NCBI RefSeq assembly: GCF_009176725.1 | Contig: NZ_AP020337.1 | Location: 620,001 to 684,000, forward strand | DNA length: 64,000 nucleotides | Direction: 5' to 3' | Source: Pseudomonas sp. KUIN-1 | Lineage (GTDB): Bacteria > Pseudomonadota > Gammaproteobacteria > Pseudomonadales > Pseudomonadaceae | Part shown: positions 10,914 to 23,743 of the stretch, piece by piece | Numbering within the stretch: the first letter of the stretch is position 1 | Layout: every line of letters begins with the position of its first letter | Notes under the pieces: model-generated | The model's input: the letters and a program-made list of their open reading frames with translations, nothing else | Told to the model about the DNA's origin: nothing | Databases searched by the model: none | Program-made: the position numbers and the translations under genes

Positions 10914-11090
10914 GTTGATCCTTGGCAGTGTCAGTAAAGGCGGTTGCGTTGTACGTATGCAGGCTGGTTGGACTGTAGACAACGTCTTCGGTTCGATCAT
11001 GGCAGATTAGAATTGTTTTAAGTCCCGGCCGTCTACCCTGCATCTTCAAGGGGGCTGCATCTGACTGCCGATGCGCGTTAGGATGGCCCG

Positions 11091-11738
11091 ATGTCAAACA
11101 CGGCGGCCAGCGAGAAACCCATGACCCAGACCACACGATCTGCACCAAGCGCTTTTGAAACCATAAAGCGTGAAAACTGCTTCAAGGGCTTCTATAAGCT
11201 GGACAAGCTGCATGTGCGCCACGAATTGTTCGCCGGCGGGATGAGCAAGGAAATCAGCCGCGAACTGTTCGTTCGCCACGACGCCGTCTGCGTGCTGCCT
11301 TATGACGCCAAGCGTGACGAAGTGGTGCTCATCGAGCAGTTTCGTGTAGGCGCCATGAAAAAGACCAACAACCCCTGGCTGGTCGAACTGGTCGCAGGTC
11401 TGATCGACAAGGACGAGCAGCCGGAAGAAGTTGCTCATCGCGAGGCGGAGGAGGAAGCTGGGCTGAAGTTCGAAGCGCTGTGGCCGATCACCAAATACTT
11501 CCCCTCGCCGGGTGGCAGCGACGAGTTCGTTCACCTGTTTCTGGGGCGTTGCAGCAGTGAAGGGGCGGGCGGCTTGCACGGGCTGGAGGCCGAAGGTGAA
11601 GACATCCGGGTAACAGTCTGGTCATTCGATGACGCATTGCAGGCGATGAAAGACGGAACAATCAAGAACGCATCGACGATCATCGCCTTGCAATGGCTGG
11701 CGCTGAATCGTGCCGAGATAAGGGGTTTATGGTCGTGA
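11091..11738 (+). CDS. nudF: ADP-ribose pyrophosphatase (Nudix)
   Basis: 215 residues from ATG 11091, with TAGGAT 8 nt upstream; an internal ATG at 11121 has a poorer site. The complete Nudix box is present, from GLIDKDE to REAEEEAGL. NudF-type enzymes split ADP-ribose into AMP and ribose-5-phosphate, limiting free ADP-ribose. The gene starts a co-directional block nudF-yqiB-cpdA-yqiA-parE whose order matches E. coli. The next gene overlaps its 3' end by 10 bp. Confidence 0.95.
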   Translation: MSNTAASEKPMTQTTRSAPSAFETIKRENCFKGFYKLDKLHVRHELFAGGMSKEISRELFVRHDAVCVLPYDAKRDEVVLIEQFRVGAMKKTNNPWLVELVAGLIDKDEQPEEVAHREAEEEAGLKFEALWPITKYFPSPGGSDEFVHLFLGRCSSEGAGGLHGLEAEGEDIRVTVWSFDDALQAMKDGTIKNASTIIALQWLALNRAEIRGLWS

Positions 11739-12181
11739 ATCTATTGCGCGAGCGCTACCGTGTCGATCTTGCCGGACTGCAGGCTGCGTGCGAGGCCAAC
11801 TACGCGCGCCTGATGCGCCTGTTGCCCGACATGCGCAACGAACAGCGCTCACGCCGCGTCGCCGTTACCCAGGGTGATCAGATGCTGGGCGTACTGGCCG
11901 TCGAAGTGTTGCTCGACTGCCCGTACACCACCACCTTGCAAGTCCGCCAGGAACACAGCCTGCCGTGGCTGCCGGTGCCAGTGCTCGAAGTACAGGTCTA
12001 TCACGACGCCCGCATGGCCGAAGTCATCGGCGCCGAACACGCGAGGCGCTTTCGCGGCATCTATCCCTACCCCAATGCCGACATGCACCAGCCAGACGAA
12101 AAGGCCCAGCTCAACCTGTTTCTGGGCGAATGGCTGAGTCACTGCCTGGCGTGTGGGCATGAGTTTGAGGCGGTGCGCTGA
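11729..12181 (+). CDS. yqiB: YqiB family protein (DUF1249)
   Basis: 150 residues from ATG 11729, with AAGGGG just upstream inside the end of nudF. It is a small soluble protein of the DUF1249 family; recognisable parts are the N-terminal ERYRVDLAGLQAACEANYARL and the C-terminal NADMHQPDEKAQLNLFLGEW. Its molecular function is unknown. It is conserved between NudF and CpdA in E. coli and Pseudomonas, suggesting a link to nucleotide turnover, which is inference only. Confidence 0.92.
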   Translation: MVVNLLRERYRVDLAGLQAACEANYARLMRLLPDMRNEQRSRRVAVTQGDQMLGVLAVEVLLDCPYTTTLQVRQEHSLPWLPVPVLEVQVYHDARMAEVIGAEHARRFRGIYPYPNADMHQPDEKAQLNLFLGEWLSHCLACGHEFEAVR

Positions 12182-12326
12182 TCGCTTCTCGACACACTGA
12201 TGGTTCTTGCCACCCAAGACCGTGAATCAGCAAATGTGACCAAATGCTCGTCCGCACGCACATTCCCGGTTTACCCGCTCGCTGCCGCATCACATAATCG
12301 CGCTGAATCCTCTCTGGGAGACGGTC

Positions 12327-13133
12327 TTGCCGAGCGCAGCCCTTTCGTCGTCAGTTTTGCTGGTCCAGCTATCCGACAGCCACTTGTTCGCCGAGGCGGA
12401 CGGTGCGTTGTTGGGTATGAGCACCCGCGACAGTCTGGAAAAAGTCGTTGATCAGGTGCTGGCCGAGCAGCCACACATCGATCTTGTGGTCGCCAGCGGC
12501 GATATCTCCCAAGACGGCAGCGTTGAGTCTTACCAAGCGTTTCGTCGGATAAGCGGGCGGATCGATGCGCCAGCGCGCTGGTTCGCCGGTAATCACGACG
12601 AACTGCCGCAGATGGAGCAGGTTGCGCAGCATAACGGGCTGCTCGACCCTGTGGTGGACATCGGTCAGTGGCGGGTGACGCTGCTGGATTCGGCGGTGCC
12701 TGGTTCGGTGCCGGGTTTTCTCGCGGACACGCAATTGCAGTTGCTGGAGCAGTCGCTGAGCGAAGCGCCTGATCGGCATCATCTGATCTGTTTGCACCAT
12801 CACCCGGTGGCGATTGGTTGTGAGTGGATGGCGCCGATCGGCTTGCGCAATGCCGATGCATTGTTTGCCGTGCTCGATCGTTTTGCGCAGGTTCGCGCCA
12901 TACTGTGGGGCCATGTGCATCAGGAGTTCGATCAGATGCGTAACGGTGTGCGCCTGCTGGCGTCGCCTTCGACCTGCATTCAATTCGCCCCGGGCAGTGT
13001 GGATTTCAAGGTGGACACCACGGCGCCGGGCTATCGCTGGCTGCGACTGCACGACGATGGACGGCTGGAAACGGCTGTTTCCCGAGTGGTCGGCCTGGAA
13101 TTCGAGGTCGATTACGGCGGCACCGGCTATTGA
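12327..13133 (+). CDS. cpdA: 3',5'-cyclic AMP phosphodiesterase
   Basis: 268 residues. The likely start is TTG 12327, with GGGAG 8 nt upstream; no in-frame ATG precedes the first metal-binding motif. All calcineurin-type metallophosphoesterase motifs are present: LSDSHLF, ASGDISQDG, GNHDE, HHHP and WGHVHQE. CpdA hydrolyses cAMP and so tunes Crp/Vfr regulation. The TTG start may keep the level low. It lies 145 bp after yqiB, a gap in which I see no gene. Confidence 0.95.
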   Translation: MPSAALSSSVLLVQLSDSHLFAEADGALLGMSTRDSLEKVVDQVLAEQPHIDLVVASGDISQDGSVESYQAFRRISGRIDAPARWFAGNHDELPQMEQVAQHNGLLDPVVDIGQWRVTLLDSAVPGSVPGFLADTQLQLLEQSLSEAPDRHHLICLHHHPVAIGCEWMAPIGLRNADALFAVLDRFAQVRAILWGHVHQEFDQMRNGVRLLASPSTCIQFAPGSVDFKVDTTAPGYRWLRLHDDGRLETAVSRVVGLEFEVDYGGTGY

Positions 13134-13221
13134 TCGGGCAGGCGGATACGTTTCCGGTGAGGTGCTGTAGCGTAAGTCCCTGTAAACTACACGGCTTTGC
13201 CTTGCACCCGGGAGCGACAGC

Positions 13222-13839
13222 GTGACGAGCGATACACCTTCACTGCTATACATCCATGGCTTGAACAGCTCGGCCCTGTCGAGAAAGGCCTGTCAGTTGA
13301 GCGCGCTGATGAAGTCCCTGGGTCTGGCTGATCGTCTGCAAGTCCCTGAACTGCATCACCATCCGCGTCAGGCCATGCTCCAGCTTGAAGCGGCCATCAC
13401 GGCGCTGGGACGGCCATTACTGGTCGGCAGCTCCCTCGGCGGCTACTATGCGACTCATTTGGCGCAGCGGCACGGCCTCAAGGCGGTGCTGATCAACCCG
13501 GCAGTCAATCCGCATCAGCTGTTCGACGGGTTTCTCGGCGTGCAACAGAACCTGTACACCGGCGAGCAGTGGCAGTTGACCGAAGACCATATTCGGGCGC
13601 TGGCCGAGCTGGAGGTACCCGCGCCGCAGGATCCGCAGCAGTTTCAGGTGTGGTTGCAGACCGGTGACGAGACGCTCGATTATCGTCGTGCCGAGAAGTT
13701 TTACCGCAACTGCGCCTTGCGTATTCAGGCGGGCGGCGACCACAGCTTTCAGGGCTTTGCCGAGCACATGCCAGCACTGCTGACCGTTGCCGGATTTGCC
13801 CCCGATCTGTTGCAGAAGATCGATCTGTCGGCGCTGTAG
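13222..13839 (+). CDS. yqiA: YqiA-type alpha/beta-hydrolase esterase
   Basis: 205 residues from GTG 13222 with GGGAG upstream. Alpha/beta-hydrolase features are clear: LLYIHGLNSS near the N-terminus (oxyanion region), the nucleophile elbow GSSLGG and a C-terminal catalytic His in GGDHSF. E. coli YqiA hydrolyses palmitoyl-CoA and p-nitrophenyl esters in vitro; the physiological substrate is unclear. It sits between cpdA and parE as in enterobacteria. Confidence 0.93.
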   Translation: MTSDTPSLLYIHGLNSSALSRKACQLSALMKSLGLADRLQVPELHHHPRQAMLQLEAAITALGRPLLVGSSLGGYYATHLAQRHGLKAVLINPAVNPHQLFDGFLGVQQNLYTGEQWQLTEDHIRALAELEVPAPQDPQQFQVWLQTGDETLDYRRAEKFYRNCALRIQAGGDHSFQGFAEHMPALLTVAGFAPDLLQKIDLSAL

Positions 13840-13903
13840 GTGATCGATGCCCGGTCACATGAATGCAAGAACATTGAACCCCCGAAATTCCATGAAAGAT
13901 TGA

Positions 13904-16790
<2,887 letters not shown>

Positions 16791-16794
<4 letters not shown>

Positions 16795-17312
16795 GCGACG
16801 TGCAGCCCGGCAAGCGCGCTGGCAAGGTGCTGATGATCATGGCTTGGGCGGCCGGTCTGTTTCTCGCGACGCGCTTTTTCGGCGATTGGGAAGACCGGCA
16901 GCAGAATCCCAACGCCGTGGTCACCTCGCAACACGGTGACGGCTATATAGAAGTGCAGCTGGCAGGCAACCGACAGGGGCACTTCGTCACGACCGGCCAG
17001 ATCAACGGCCGGACAGTGGAGTTCATGATCGACACCGGGGCGACCGATGTGGCCGTACCCGGTGATATGGCTGACCGCCTGGGGCTCAAGCGTGGCTTTC
17101 CGGTCACGGTCAGTACGGCCAATGGTAACAGTCAGGGTTTTCGGACCACGCTTGACCGCTTGCAACTGGGCGATATCGTCCTGACCAATGTGCGCGCCCT
17201 GGTGGCGCCCGGTCTGGACGGTGAACAGGTGCTGCTGGGTATGAGCGCAATGAAACAACTCGAATTCACACAGCGTGGCGGCAATTTGCTGCTGCGCCAG
17301 TCAACGAAATAA
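16791..17312 (+). CDS. Retropepsin-like clan AA aspartic protease (TIGR02281 type)
   Basis: 173 residues from GTG 16791, whose G overlaps the upstream stop (GTGA). One N-terminal membrane helix ([18 protein letters not shown]) precedes a retropepsin-like domain with the catalytic motif [13 protein letters not shown] and the family's C-terminal [12 protein letters not shown]. Such proteins are expected to act as dimers, each supplying one Asp, here facing the periplasm. The function of bacterial members is largely uncharacterised. It lies between the phytase-like gene and parC. Confidence 0.9.
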
Positions 17313-17322
17313 TGAGGCCCGC

Positions 17323-19578
17323 ATGAGCGACTCCCTTGACCTCAGCCTGGATGGTGTAGAACGCCGATCACTGGCGGACTTCACCGAACAGGCCTACCTC
17401 AACTACTCCATGTACGTGATCATGGACCGTGCCTTGCCGCATATCGGTGACGGCCTGAAGCCTGTTCAGCGACGCATCATCTACGCGATGAGCGAACTGG
17501 GCCTGGGTGCCGACGCCAAGCACAAGAAGTCGGCGCGTACCGTCGGCGACGTGCTCGGCAAGTTCCACCCGCACGGCGACTCGGCCTGTTACGAGGCGAT
17601 GGTGCTGATGGCTCAGCCGTTCAGCTATCGCTACACGCTGGTGGACGGGCAGGGCAACTGGGGTGCGCCGGATGATCCCAAATCCTTTGCCGCCATGCGC
17701 TACACCGAGGCGCGTCTGTCGCGCTACTCGGAAGTCCTGCTCAGTGAACTGGGTCAGGGCACCGCTGACTGGGTGCCGAACTTTGACGGCACGCTGGACG
17801 AACCCGCGGTGTTGCCGGCACGTCTGCCGAACATCCTGCTCAATGGCACCACCGGCATTGCCGTCGGTATGGCGACCGATGTGCCGCCGCATAACCTGCG
17901 CGAAGTCGCCAGTGCCTGCGTTCGCCTGCTGGACGATCCCAAGGCCACGGTTGCCGAGCTGTGCGAGCACATTCTGGGGCCGGACTATCCGACCGAAGCG
18001 GAAATCATCACGCCGCGTGCCGACCTGCTGAAAATCTACGAGACCGGACGTGGCTCTGTGCGCATGCGTGCGGTTTATCGCATCGAAGATGGCGACATTA
18101 TCGTCACCGCACTGCCGCATCAGGTATCCGGTGCCAAGGTGCTGGAACAGATCGCCGCGCAGATGCAGGCCAAGAAGCTGCCGATGGTTGCCGACCTGCG
18201 CGACGAGTCGGACCACGAGAACCCTTGCCGTATCGTGATCATCCCGCGCTCCAATCGGGTTGAGCTGGACGAGCTGATGCAGCACCTGTTCGCCACTACC
18301 GAGCTGGAATCCAGTTACCGGGTGAACATCAACATCATCGGTCTGGATGGCAAGCCGCAGCTCAAGAACCTCAAGACACTGCTCGGCGAATGGCTGACGT
18401 TCCGCATCGGTACGGTGCGTCGCCGTCTGCAATTCCGTCTGGACAAGGTCGAGCATCGTCTGCACCTGTTGGACGGTTTGCTCACGGCTTACCTGAACCT
18501 CGATGAAGTGATTCACATCATCCGTACCGCCGAGCATCCGAAGGCGGAGCTGATTGCGCGTTTCGATCTGTCGGAAATTCAGGCCGATTACATCCTCGAC
18601 ACCCGTCTGCGTCAGTTGGCGCGCCTGGAAGAGATGAAGCTGCGCAGCGAACAGGATGCCCTGCGCAAAGAGCAGGCCAAGCTTCTGGCGCTGTTGAGCA
18701 GTGAGTCCAAGCTGCGCAAGCTGGTGCGTGCCGAACTGATTGCCGACGCTGAAACCTATGGCGACGAGCGTCGTTCGCCCATCGTTGCCCGTGCCGAAGC
18801 CAAGGCGCTGTCTGAAAACGAATTGATGCCCACCGAGCCGGTGACTGTCGTGCTGTCGGAAAAAGGCTGGGTACGCTGTGCCAAGGGCCACGACATCGAT
18901 GCGACCGGGCTTTCCTATAAAGCCGGGGATGGTTTCAAGACCTCGTCCATCGGCCGCTCCAATCAGTTCGCCGTGTTCATCGACTCGACCGGGCGCAGCT
19001 ATTCGGTTGCCGCCCACACCCTGCCCTCTGCGCGAGGCCAGGGCGAGCCGCTGACGGGCAAGCTGCAACCGCCACCGGGTGCGACCTTCGAATGCGTATT
19101 GCTGCCGGAAGATGATGCGTTGTACGTGATCGCGTCGGATGCCGGTTATGGTTTTGTCGTCAAAGGCGAAGACCTGCAAGCCAAGAACAAGGCGGGCAAG
19201 GCGTTGCTGAGCCTGCCGGCCGGGGCGAAAGTCATCCTGCCTCGCCCTGTGCCTGATCGTGAGCAGAACTGGCTGGCGGCGGTGACCACCGAAGGCCGCC
19301 TGCTGGTGTTCAAGATCAGCGATTTGCCGCAGCTGGGCAAAGGCAAGGGCAACAAAATCATTGGCATTCCGGGCGAGCGGGTGGCCAGTCGTGAAGAGTA
19401 TGTGACCGATCTTGCGGTGATCGGACAAGGCGCTACGCTGGTACTTCAGGCGGGCAAACGAACGCTGTCGCTGAAACCTGAAGACCTCGAACATTACAAG
19501 GGGGAGCGCGGCAGACGTGGCAATAAACTGCCAAGGGGCTTCCAGAGGGTCGATGCATTATTGGTGGAAAATAGCTGA
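17323..19578 (+). CDS. parC: DNA topoisomerase IV subunit A
   Basis: 751 residues from ATG 17323, with GAGG 6 nt upstream. The winged-helix/tower DNA cleavage domain contains the active Tyr in [11 protein letters not shown], and the C-terminal beta-pinwheel follows. The quinolone-determining region reads [12 protein letters not shown] with Ser87 and Glu91, the wild-type (susceptible) residues at the positions equivalent to E. coli Ser80 and Glu84. It pairs with ParE 1.5 kb upstream. It is followed by a 180-bp gap before the PqiC-type lipoprotein. Confidence 0.98.
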   Translation: MSDSLDLSLDGVERRSLADFTEQAYLNYSMYVIMDRALPHIGDGLKPVQRRIIYAMSELGLGADAKHKKSARTVGDVLGKFHPHGDSACYEAMVLMAQPFSYRYTLVDGQGNWGAPDDPKSFAAMRYTEARLSRYSEVLLSELGQGTADWVPNFDGTLDEPAVLPARLPNILLNGTTGIAVGMATDVPPHNLREVASACVRLLDDPKATVAELCEHILGPDYPTEAEIITPRADLLKIYETGRGSVRMRAVYRIEDGDIIVTALPHQVSGAKVLEQIAAQMQAKKLPMVADLRDESDHENPCRIVIIPRSNRVELDELMQHLFATTELESSYRVNINIIGLDGKPQLKNLKTLLGEWLTFRIGTVRRRLQFRLDKVEHRLHLLDGLLTAYLNLDEVIHIIRTAEHPKAELIARFDLSEIQADYILDTRLRQLARLEEMKLRSEQDALRKEQAKLLALLSSESKLRKLVRAELIADAETYGDERRSPIVARAEAKALSENELMPTEPVTVVLSEKGWVRCAKGHDIDATGLSYKAGDGFKTSSIGRSNQFAVFIDSTGRSYSVAAHTLPSARGQGEPLTGKLQPPPGATFECVLLPEDDALYVIASDAGYGFVVKGEDLQAKNKAGKALLSLPAGAKVILPRPVPDREQNWLAAVTTEGRLLVFKISDLPQLGKGKGNKIIGIPGERVASREEYVTDLAVIGQGATLVLQAGKRTLSLKPEDLEHYKGERGRRGNKLPRGFQRVDALLVENS

Positions 19579-19758
19579 AAACATTGATCTGGCACCAAGG
19601 TTCTTCGTTTTGCCATGAAGTACGATGCATAATCGCTGGAGTCATGGTGCATATTCACGGATGATATGGGGTCTTGGGGTGCATGCGTGGCTCAGTGCCT
19701 GCATGGGTCTTGAAAGTACTTATACTGTGGCCTGTCTCTGGACGGCCACCTGGATGGG

Positions 19759-20457
19759 ATGATGAATTTTCTACGCCTTCCCTTGATCCTGCTGATGACG
19801 GGCGTTCTGGGTCTGGCTGGTTGCAGTGTGCGCCAGCCGACCGCGCTTTATCAGCTCGATAGTGGTGAGCCTGGTCAGCCGAAACAGAGTAGTGGTCTGG
19901 CAGTTTTGCTGGGTCCTGTTTCGGTGGCCGACTATCTGCAACGCGAAACCCTGCTGCAACGCCAGCCTGACGGGACCTTGACCGCTTCGTCCGATGGGCG
20001 CTGGGCGGGCAACCTGTCTTCGGATATAGATCAGTTGCTCTTGCGTCAGCTGGCCTGGAAGCTCGACAGCCAGCGCGTCGTCATGGCGCCTGCGACGGCC
20101 AGTTTCACGCCCGATGTTCAGGTCGTGCTGTCCATCACCCGTCTGGACTCAGGGGCCAAGCAGCCTGCGGTACTGGATGCGCAATGGCGTCTTCTGGACC
20201 GTAAGGGCCATGTCCGTGACAGCCGACTGGTTCACCTGGAACAAGTCCACGCCGGCAGCTCTGCCGATCAGGTCAAGGCCCAGGGTATGCTGTTGCAGCG
20301 CCTGGCTGATCAGGTCAGCACGGCGATCAAGCCGATTTCCTGGCAGGCGCTCGATGAGCCGAAAAAAACGCCTGTCGCCAAGGCCAAAGAGCCTGACAAG
20401 CCAAGAATTCCGCTGGCTTCCCCCATACGCACCGATCTTGAAGTGTTCCGCTTCTAG
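19759..20457 (+). CDS. PqiC-type (ABC transport auxiliary) lipoprotein
   Basis: 232 residues from ATG 19759, with a second ATG at 19762 directly after. The lipoprotein signal ends in LGLAGC with Cys22 lipidated. The body resembles the PqiC/DUF330 family: QPTALYQLDSG, the central LLGPVSVADYLQRE and the later LSSDIDQLLLRQLAW. PqiC partners the MCE protein PqiB in lipid transport between membranes, yet no pqiA or pqiB is adjacent, so this is an orphan member. The C-terminus has a Lys/Pro-rich tail. An intrinsic terminator follows immediately. Confidence 0.85.
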   Translation: MMNFLRLPLILLMTGVLGLAGCSVRQPTALYQLDSGEPGQPKQSSGLAVLLGPVSVADYLQRETLLQRQPDGTLTASSDGRWAGNLSSDIDQLLLRQLAWKLDSQRVVMAPATASFTPDVQVVLSITRLDSGAKQPAVLDAQWRLLDRKGHVRDSRLVHLEQVHAGSSADQVKAQGMLLQRLADQVSTAIKPISWQALDEPKKTPVAKAKEPDKPRIPLASPIRTDLEVFRF

Positions 20458-20462
20458 GATTG

Positions 20463-20504
20463 GCCCAACAAAAAGCCCGCAGCGATGCGGGCTTTTTGTT
20501 GGGC
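20463..20504. terminator. Strong bidirectional intrinsic terminator after the PqiC-type gene
   Basis: A near-perfect long hairpin: GCCCAACAAAAAGCCCGC (20463-20480), loop AGCGAT, then GCGGGCTTTTTGTTGGGC (20487-20504). A T run lies within the arms on either strand. It can end transcription of the parE-parC-pqiC-like side and, less directly, the opposite-strand gene beyond the repeats. Confidence 0.9.
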
Positions 20505-20514
20505 GCTCATCTCT

Positions 20515-20785
20515 GGTTCCCACGCCCCAGCGTTCCTGACGCTTCGCACAGTCAGGATAGGACGCAGAGCGTCCAGAACGGCATGCCCACGCTGGAGCAT
20601 GGGTGCGATGGTGATCTTGCGGACACCTATCGTTCCTCACGCTCCGCGTGGGAATGCCGGTCATGACGCTCCGCGTCATCTGTTTGCGCCGGGACAGGTT
20701 GGTCAGTATCGGATGCGGAGCATTCAGAGCGATATGCCCACGCAGAGCATGGGCACAAGCGTCTCACTTCAAGCGTGAGCGGAGG
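20515..20785. repeat. Second cluster of GACGC-type palindromic repeats
   Basis: The convergent gap before the YtjB-like gene is filled with the same words as at 4683-4850: GGACGCAGAGCGTCC, TCGTTCCTCACGCTCCGCGTGGGAATGCC and ATGACGCTCCGCGTCAT, plus CCACGCTGGAGCATGGG variants. At least five small palindromes occur in about 270 bp. No credible gene is seen; short frames here are repeat-derived. Confidence 0.75.
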
Positions 20786-20791
20786 AGAGGA

Positions 20792-22333
20792 TCAGGCCTT
20801 GTTGGATTCGTGCATGCGCGCCAGCTGGCGCTCGAGCATCGACGGGTAGGGCTCCATCAGGCGTTCTACGCAGCAGGCACCTTCCGGGCTGGCGATCGGG
20901 CGGATGCGGGCGCGCTGGCGGATCAACGGATCGTCGTTGATGCGGCGTTCGACCAGCAGCAGGTTGCGGCTGTGCTGAGACAGCGCCAGTGCGTCCTGCG
21001 CCGTTTCGGTCAGCAACAGATCGATCTGGCTCAGACCGCTCAAGCCTTCACCCAGCGTCAGGCCCAGTTGCAGTTGCAAGGTGATGCCACTATCGGCCAC
21101 CTCGATCTGCAAGGCATGACTGAGTGCGCGCAACAGCTCGCCGCAGCAGATCGCGTTGGTCAGGTAGTCATCACCGCTTTCGTGACTGTGGAACAGCATC
21201 AGCGTGCTGCCGTCATTCAGCGTATGCAGCTCGCTTTCATACAGCGAGGCGGCCTGATCGAGGCAGTCGCGGTAGCGTTGCAGCAATTCGGTAAGGCGTG
21301 CACGCGGCAGGCGACGCAATTGATCCTGTGCACCCAGCTGCACGGCCAGCACTGCACTGTTGTGCGGCTCGACCGGCGCTACCGAGGCAGCCGCCGGGCG
21401 AACGGCTGGTGAGTTGTCCGAGTGGTCGCGCAGATCGGCGAACGGATCCTCATCGTCGTCTTCATCTTCCTCGGCAACGATGCGGCGCTGCACCGGTGGT
21501 GCCGGCAAGCGCGGTTTTGCTTCGCTGCTACGAGCTGAAACCACTGGCGCAGGCTTCTCTTCCGGCTCCAGATACGGATCTTCGCTGTCGTCTTCCTCGC
21601 CGTCATACTCGGGCTCGGGCAGCGGTTCTGGCTCCGGCACCGGCGGCGCGAACGAGGTGCGCAGCTGCCGCGCCAGATCACCGATTTCATCCTGGCGATC
21701 AGTGGCGGGTGTGTACGGGTCGATATCGCGTAGCCAGATACGCATCTGCATCAGTGGCGTGGAGATGTGGCGGCCAAGGCGCAGACTCAGGGCCAGCGCC
21801 AGGGCCAGCAGGATACCGGCCAGAATGCCCATGCTCTGCAGGCTGATGGTCAGCGGCTGCTGGAACTGCGACATGTCGAGGCTGATACGCAGATGGCCCG
21901 CCATCACGTCCTGGAACGTGATCTTGATTTCATACAGGCCCTGAGCTTCCCCCAGAAGCCCGTTTTTCGGGCGCTGGCCGGCCTCCGCGAGGATGCGGTT
22001 ATCCACACTGTAGATAGCCGCATGCGCGACCAGCGGATTCTTGACCAGATTGCCCAGCAGCACGTTGAGACTGAGGATGTCGTTGGACACCAACAGCTCG
22101 GTAGCCGAGGTGGCGGTCTGGGTGGTCAGGGCCTGCCCCAGCGCATCAGCCTGTTCATGCATGGCCTGCTTGAACTGCAGGCCCATGACTCCGGCGTAGA
22201 TCACCAGCGCCAAAGCGACCAGGATCACGTTATGGCTGGCAATGCGCAAAGCGATCGGTACACGGCGATGACGCAGGGCACGAAAGATGAGCAGGAAGAA
22301 ATTATCGGTTTTAACGGGCGTGGGCCGGTTCAC
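20792..22333 (-). CDS. YtjB/AhpA-family membrane protein (SMP_2 type)
   Basis: 513 residues if started at GTG 22333; a TTG at 22393 would add 20 residues, and the start is uncertain because no strong ribosome site is visible. Two membrane helices (VILVALALVIYAGVMGL and SMGILAGILLALALALSLRLG) flank a periplasmic domain, followed by a HAMP-like segment and a very acidic, Pro-rich low-complexity linker (EPEPLPEPEYDGEEDDSEDPYLEPE). The C-terminal cytosolic region looks like a degenerate cyclase-like domain. Divergence from serB mirrors E. coli ytjB/serB. The function is not established. Confidence 0.85.
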   Translation of the reverse strand: MNRPTPVKTDNFFLLIFRALRHRRVPIALRIASHNVILVALALVIYAGVMGLQFKQAMHEQADALGQALTTQTATSATELLVSNDILSLNVLLGNLVKNPLVAHAAIYSVDNRILAEAGQRPKNGLLGEAQGLYEIKITFQDVMAGHLRISLDMSQFQQPLTISLQSMGILAGILLALALALSLRLGRHISTPLMQMRIWLRDIDPYTPATDRQDEIGDLARQLRTSFAPPVPEPEPLPEPEYDGEEDDSEDPYLEPEEKPAPVVSARSSEAKPRLPAPPVQRRIVAEEDEDDDEDPFADLRDHSDNSPAVRPAAASVAPVEPHNSAVLAVQLGAQDQLRRLPRARLTELLQRYRDCLDQAASLYESELHTLNDGSTLMLFHSHESGDDYLTNAICCGELLRALSHALQIEVADSGITLQLQLGLTLGEGLSGLSQIDLLLTETAQDALALSQHSRNLLLVERRINDDPLIRQRARIRPIASPEGACCVERLMEPYPSMLERQLARMHESNKA

Positions 22334-22463
22334 AGAGCACGGCTCTTTCGGTGAAGTTGTCGCGCAGTATAACGAGCGACCCAGTGGCGGCAAAGCGCTG
22401 CCTGTGCCCGGTGGTCACTGAATGTGGTTAGAATGCGTTTTTTTTCCACTGCGGGGGTGCGCC

Positions 22464-23678
22464 TTGCGCGAAATCGTCCTGATTAACATCACCGGTGTCG
22501 ACCGTCCCGGTCTCACTGCAGCCATCACCGGCGTCCTCGCCCAAGGTGGCGTGAACATTCTCGATATTGGTCAGGCGGTGATCCATGACACCCTGTCGTT
22601 CGGCATCCTGGTTGAAATTCCGGATACCGTGCAGGGATCCTCGGTGCTCAAGGACATCCTGTTCACCGCCTACGAACTGGATCAGCAAGTCCGTTTCACT
22701 GCGGTGTCCGAAACCGACTATCAACACTGGGTCGAAGGTCAGGGCAAGGCGCGCCACATCGTTACGCTGCTGACCCGCAAAGTCACGGCCGAGCAATTGC
22801 AGCGCGTCAGCGCCATCACTGCCAGGTACGGGCTGAATATCGATCAGATCGACCGGTTGTCCGGTCGCATGCCGCTCGACACCCCGGCTGACAAGGGCAA
22901 GGGCTGCATCGAGTTCACCGTGCGCGGCGAGCCCGCCGACCCGAAAGCCATGCAGGCCGAATTTCTCGCGGTCGCCCAGGATCTCGACGTCGATATCGCG
23001 TTCCAGCAGGACTCGCTGTTCCGCCGCAACCGGCGCCTGGCGGTGTTCGACATGGACTCGACCCTCATCGAGGCCGAAGTCATCGACGAACTGGCCAAGG
23101 CCGCAGGCGTCGGCGAGCAGGTTTCCGAGATTACCGAACGTGCCATGCGCGGCGAACTGGATTTCAGCGAAAGCTTCAAGGAACGTCTGGCTTTGCTCAA
23201 GGGCCTAGACGTGAGTGTGCTGGATGAAATCGGCGCGTCCCTGCGTTTGACCGAAGGTGCTGAAACACTGTTCTCCGAGCTCAAGCGGCTGGGTTACAAG
23301 ACGGCGATTCTGTCGGGAGGCTTCACCTATTTTGCCAAGCAGCTGCAAGCAAAGCTGGGCATTGATTATGTCTTCGCCAATGAGCTGGAAGTGGTTGACG
23401 GCAAGGTGACCGGCGTAGCGGTCGAGCCGATCGTCAATGCGCAGCGCAAGGCCGATCTGTTGCGCGAACTGGCCCACAAGGAAGGGTTGAGCCTGGAGCA
23501 GACCATCGCGGTCGGCGACGGTGCCAATGACCTGCCGATGCTGGCGATTGCCGGGCTGGGTGTAGCGTTTCGCGCCAAGCCACTGGTCAAGCAATCGGCC
23601 AAGCAGGCCATCTCGACGCTGGGGCTCGATGGCGTGCTGTATCTGCTGGGCTTGCGCGACCGCGAGGGAAAGCGCTGA
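22464..23678 (+). CDS. serB: Phosphoserine phosphatase
   Basis: 404 residues from TTG 22464, with GGGGGTG upstream. An ATG at 22422 would overlap a TAGAAT promoter-like -10 box and is less likely. N-terminal ACT-type regulatory domains (INITGVDRPGLTAAITGVL) precede a HAD phosphatase domain with the nucleophile motif FDMDSTLIEAEVIDE, SGGFTYF and VGDGANDLPML. It performs the last step of serine biosynthesis. It is divergent from the YtjB-like gene. Confidence 0.96.
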   Translation: MREIVLINITGVDRPGLTAAITGVLAQGGVNILDIGQAVIHDTLSFGILVEIPDTVQGSSVLKDILFTAYELDQQVRFTAVSETDYQHWVEGQGKARHIVTLLTRKVTAEQLQRVSAITARYGLNIDQIDRLSGRMPLDTPADKGKGCIEFTVRGEPADPKAMQAEFLAVAQDLDVDIAFQQDSLFRRNRRLAVFDMDSTLIEAEVIDELAKAAGVGEQVSEITERAMRGELDFSESFKERLALLKGLDVSVLDEIGASLRLTEGAETLFSELKRLGYKTAILSGGFTYFAKQLQAKLGIDYVFANELEVVDGKVTGVAVEPIVNAQRKADLLRELAHKEGLSLEQTIAVGDGANDLPMLAIAGLGVAFRAKPLVKQSAKQAISTLGLDGVLYLLGLRDREGKR

Positions 23679-23743
23679 CGCTCAGGCCGTCGTGGTCTGC
23701 TCCTGATGGCGAGGGGCAATCGCGACGGCTGTCGCAATGATCG

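Noticed and set aside
17368..19494. Minus-strand frame of 708 codons
   Set aside because: Antisense shadow of parC.
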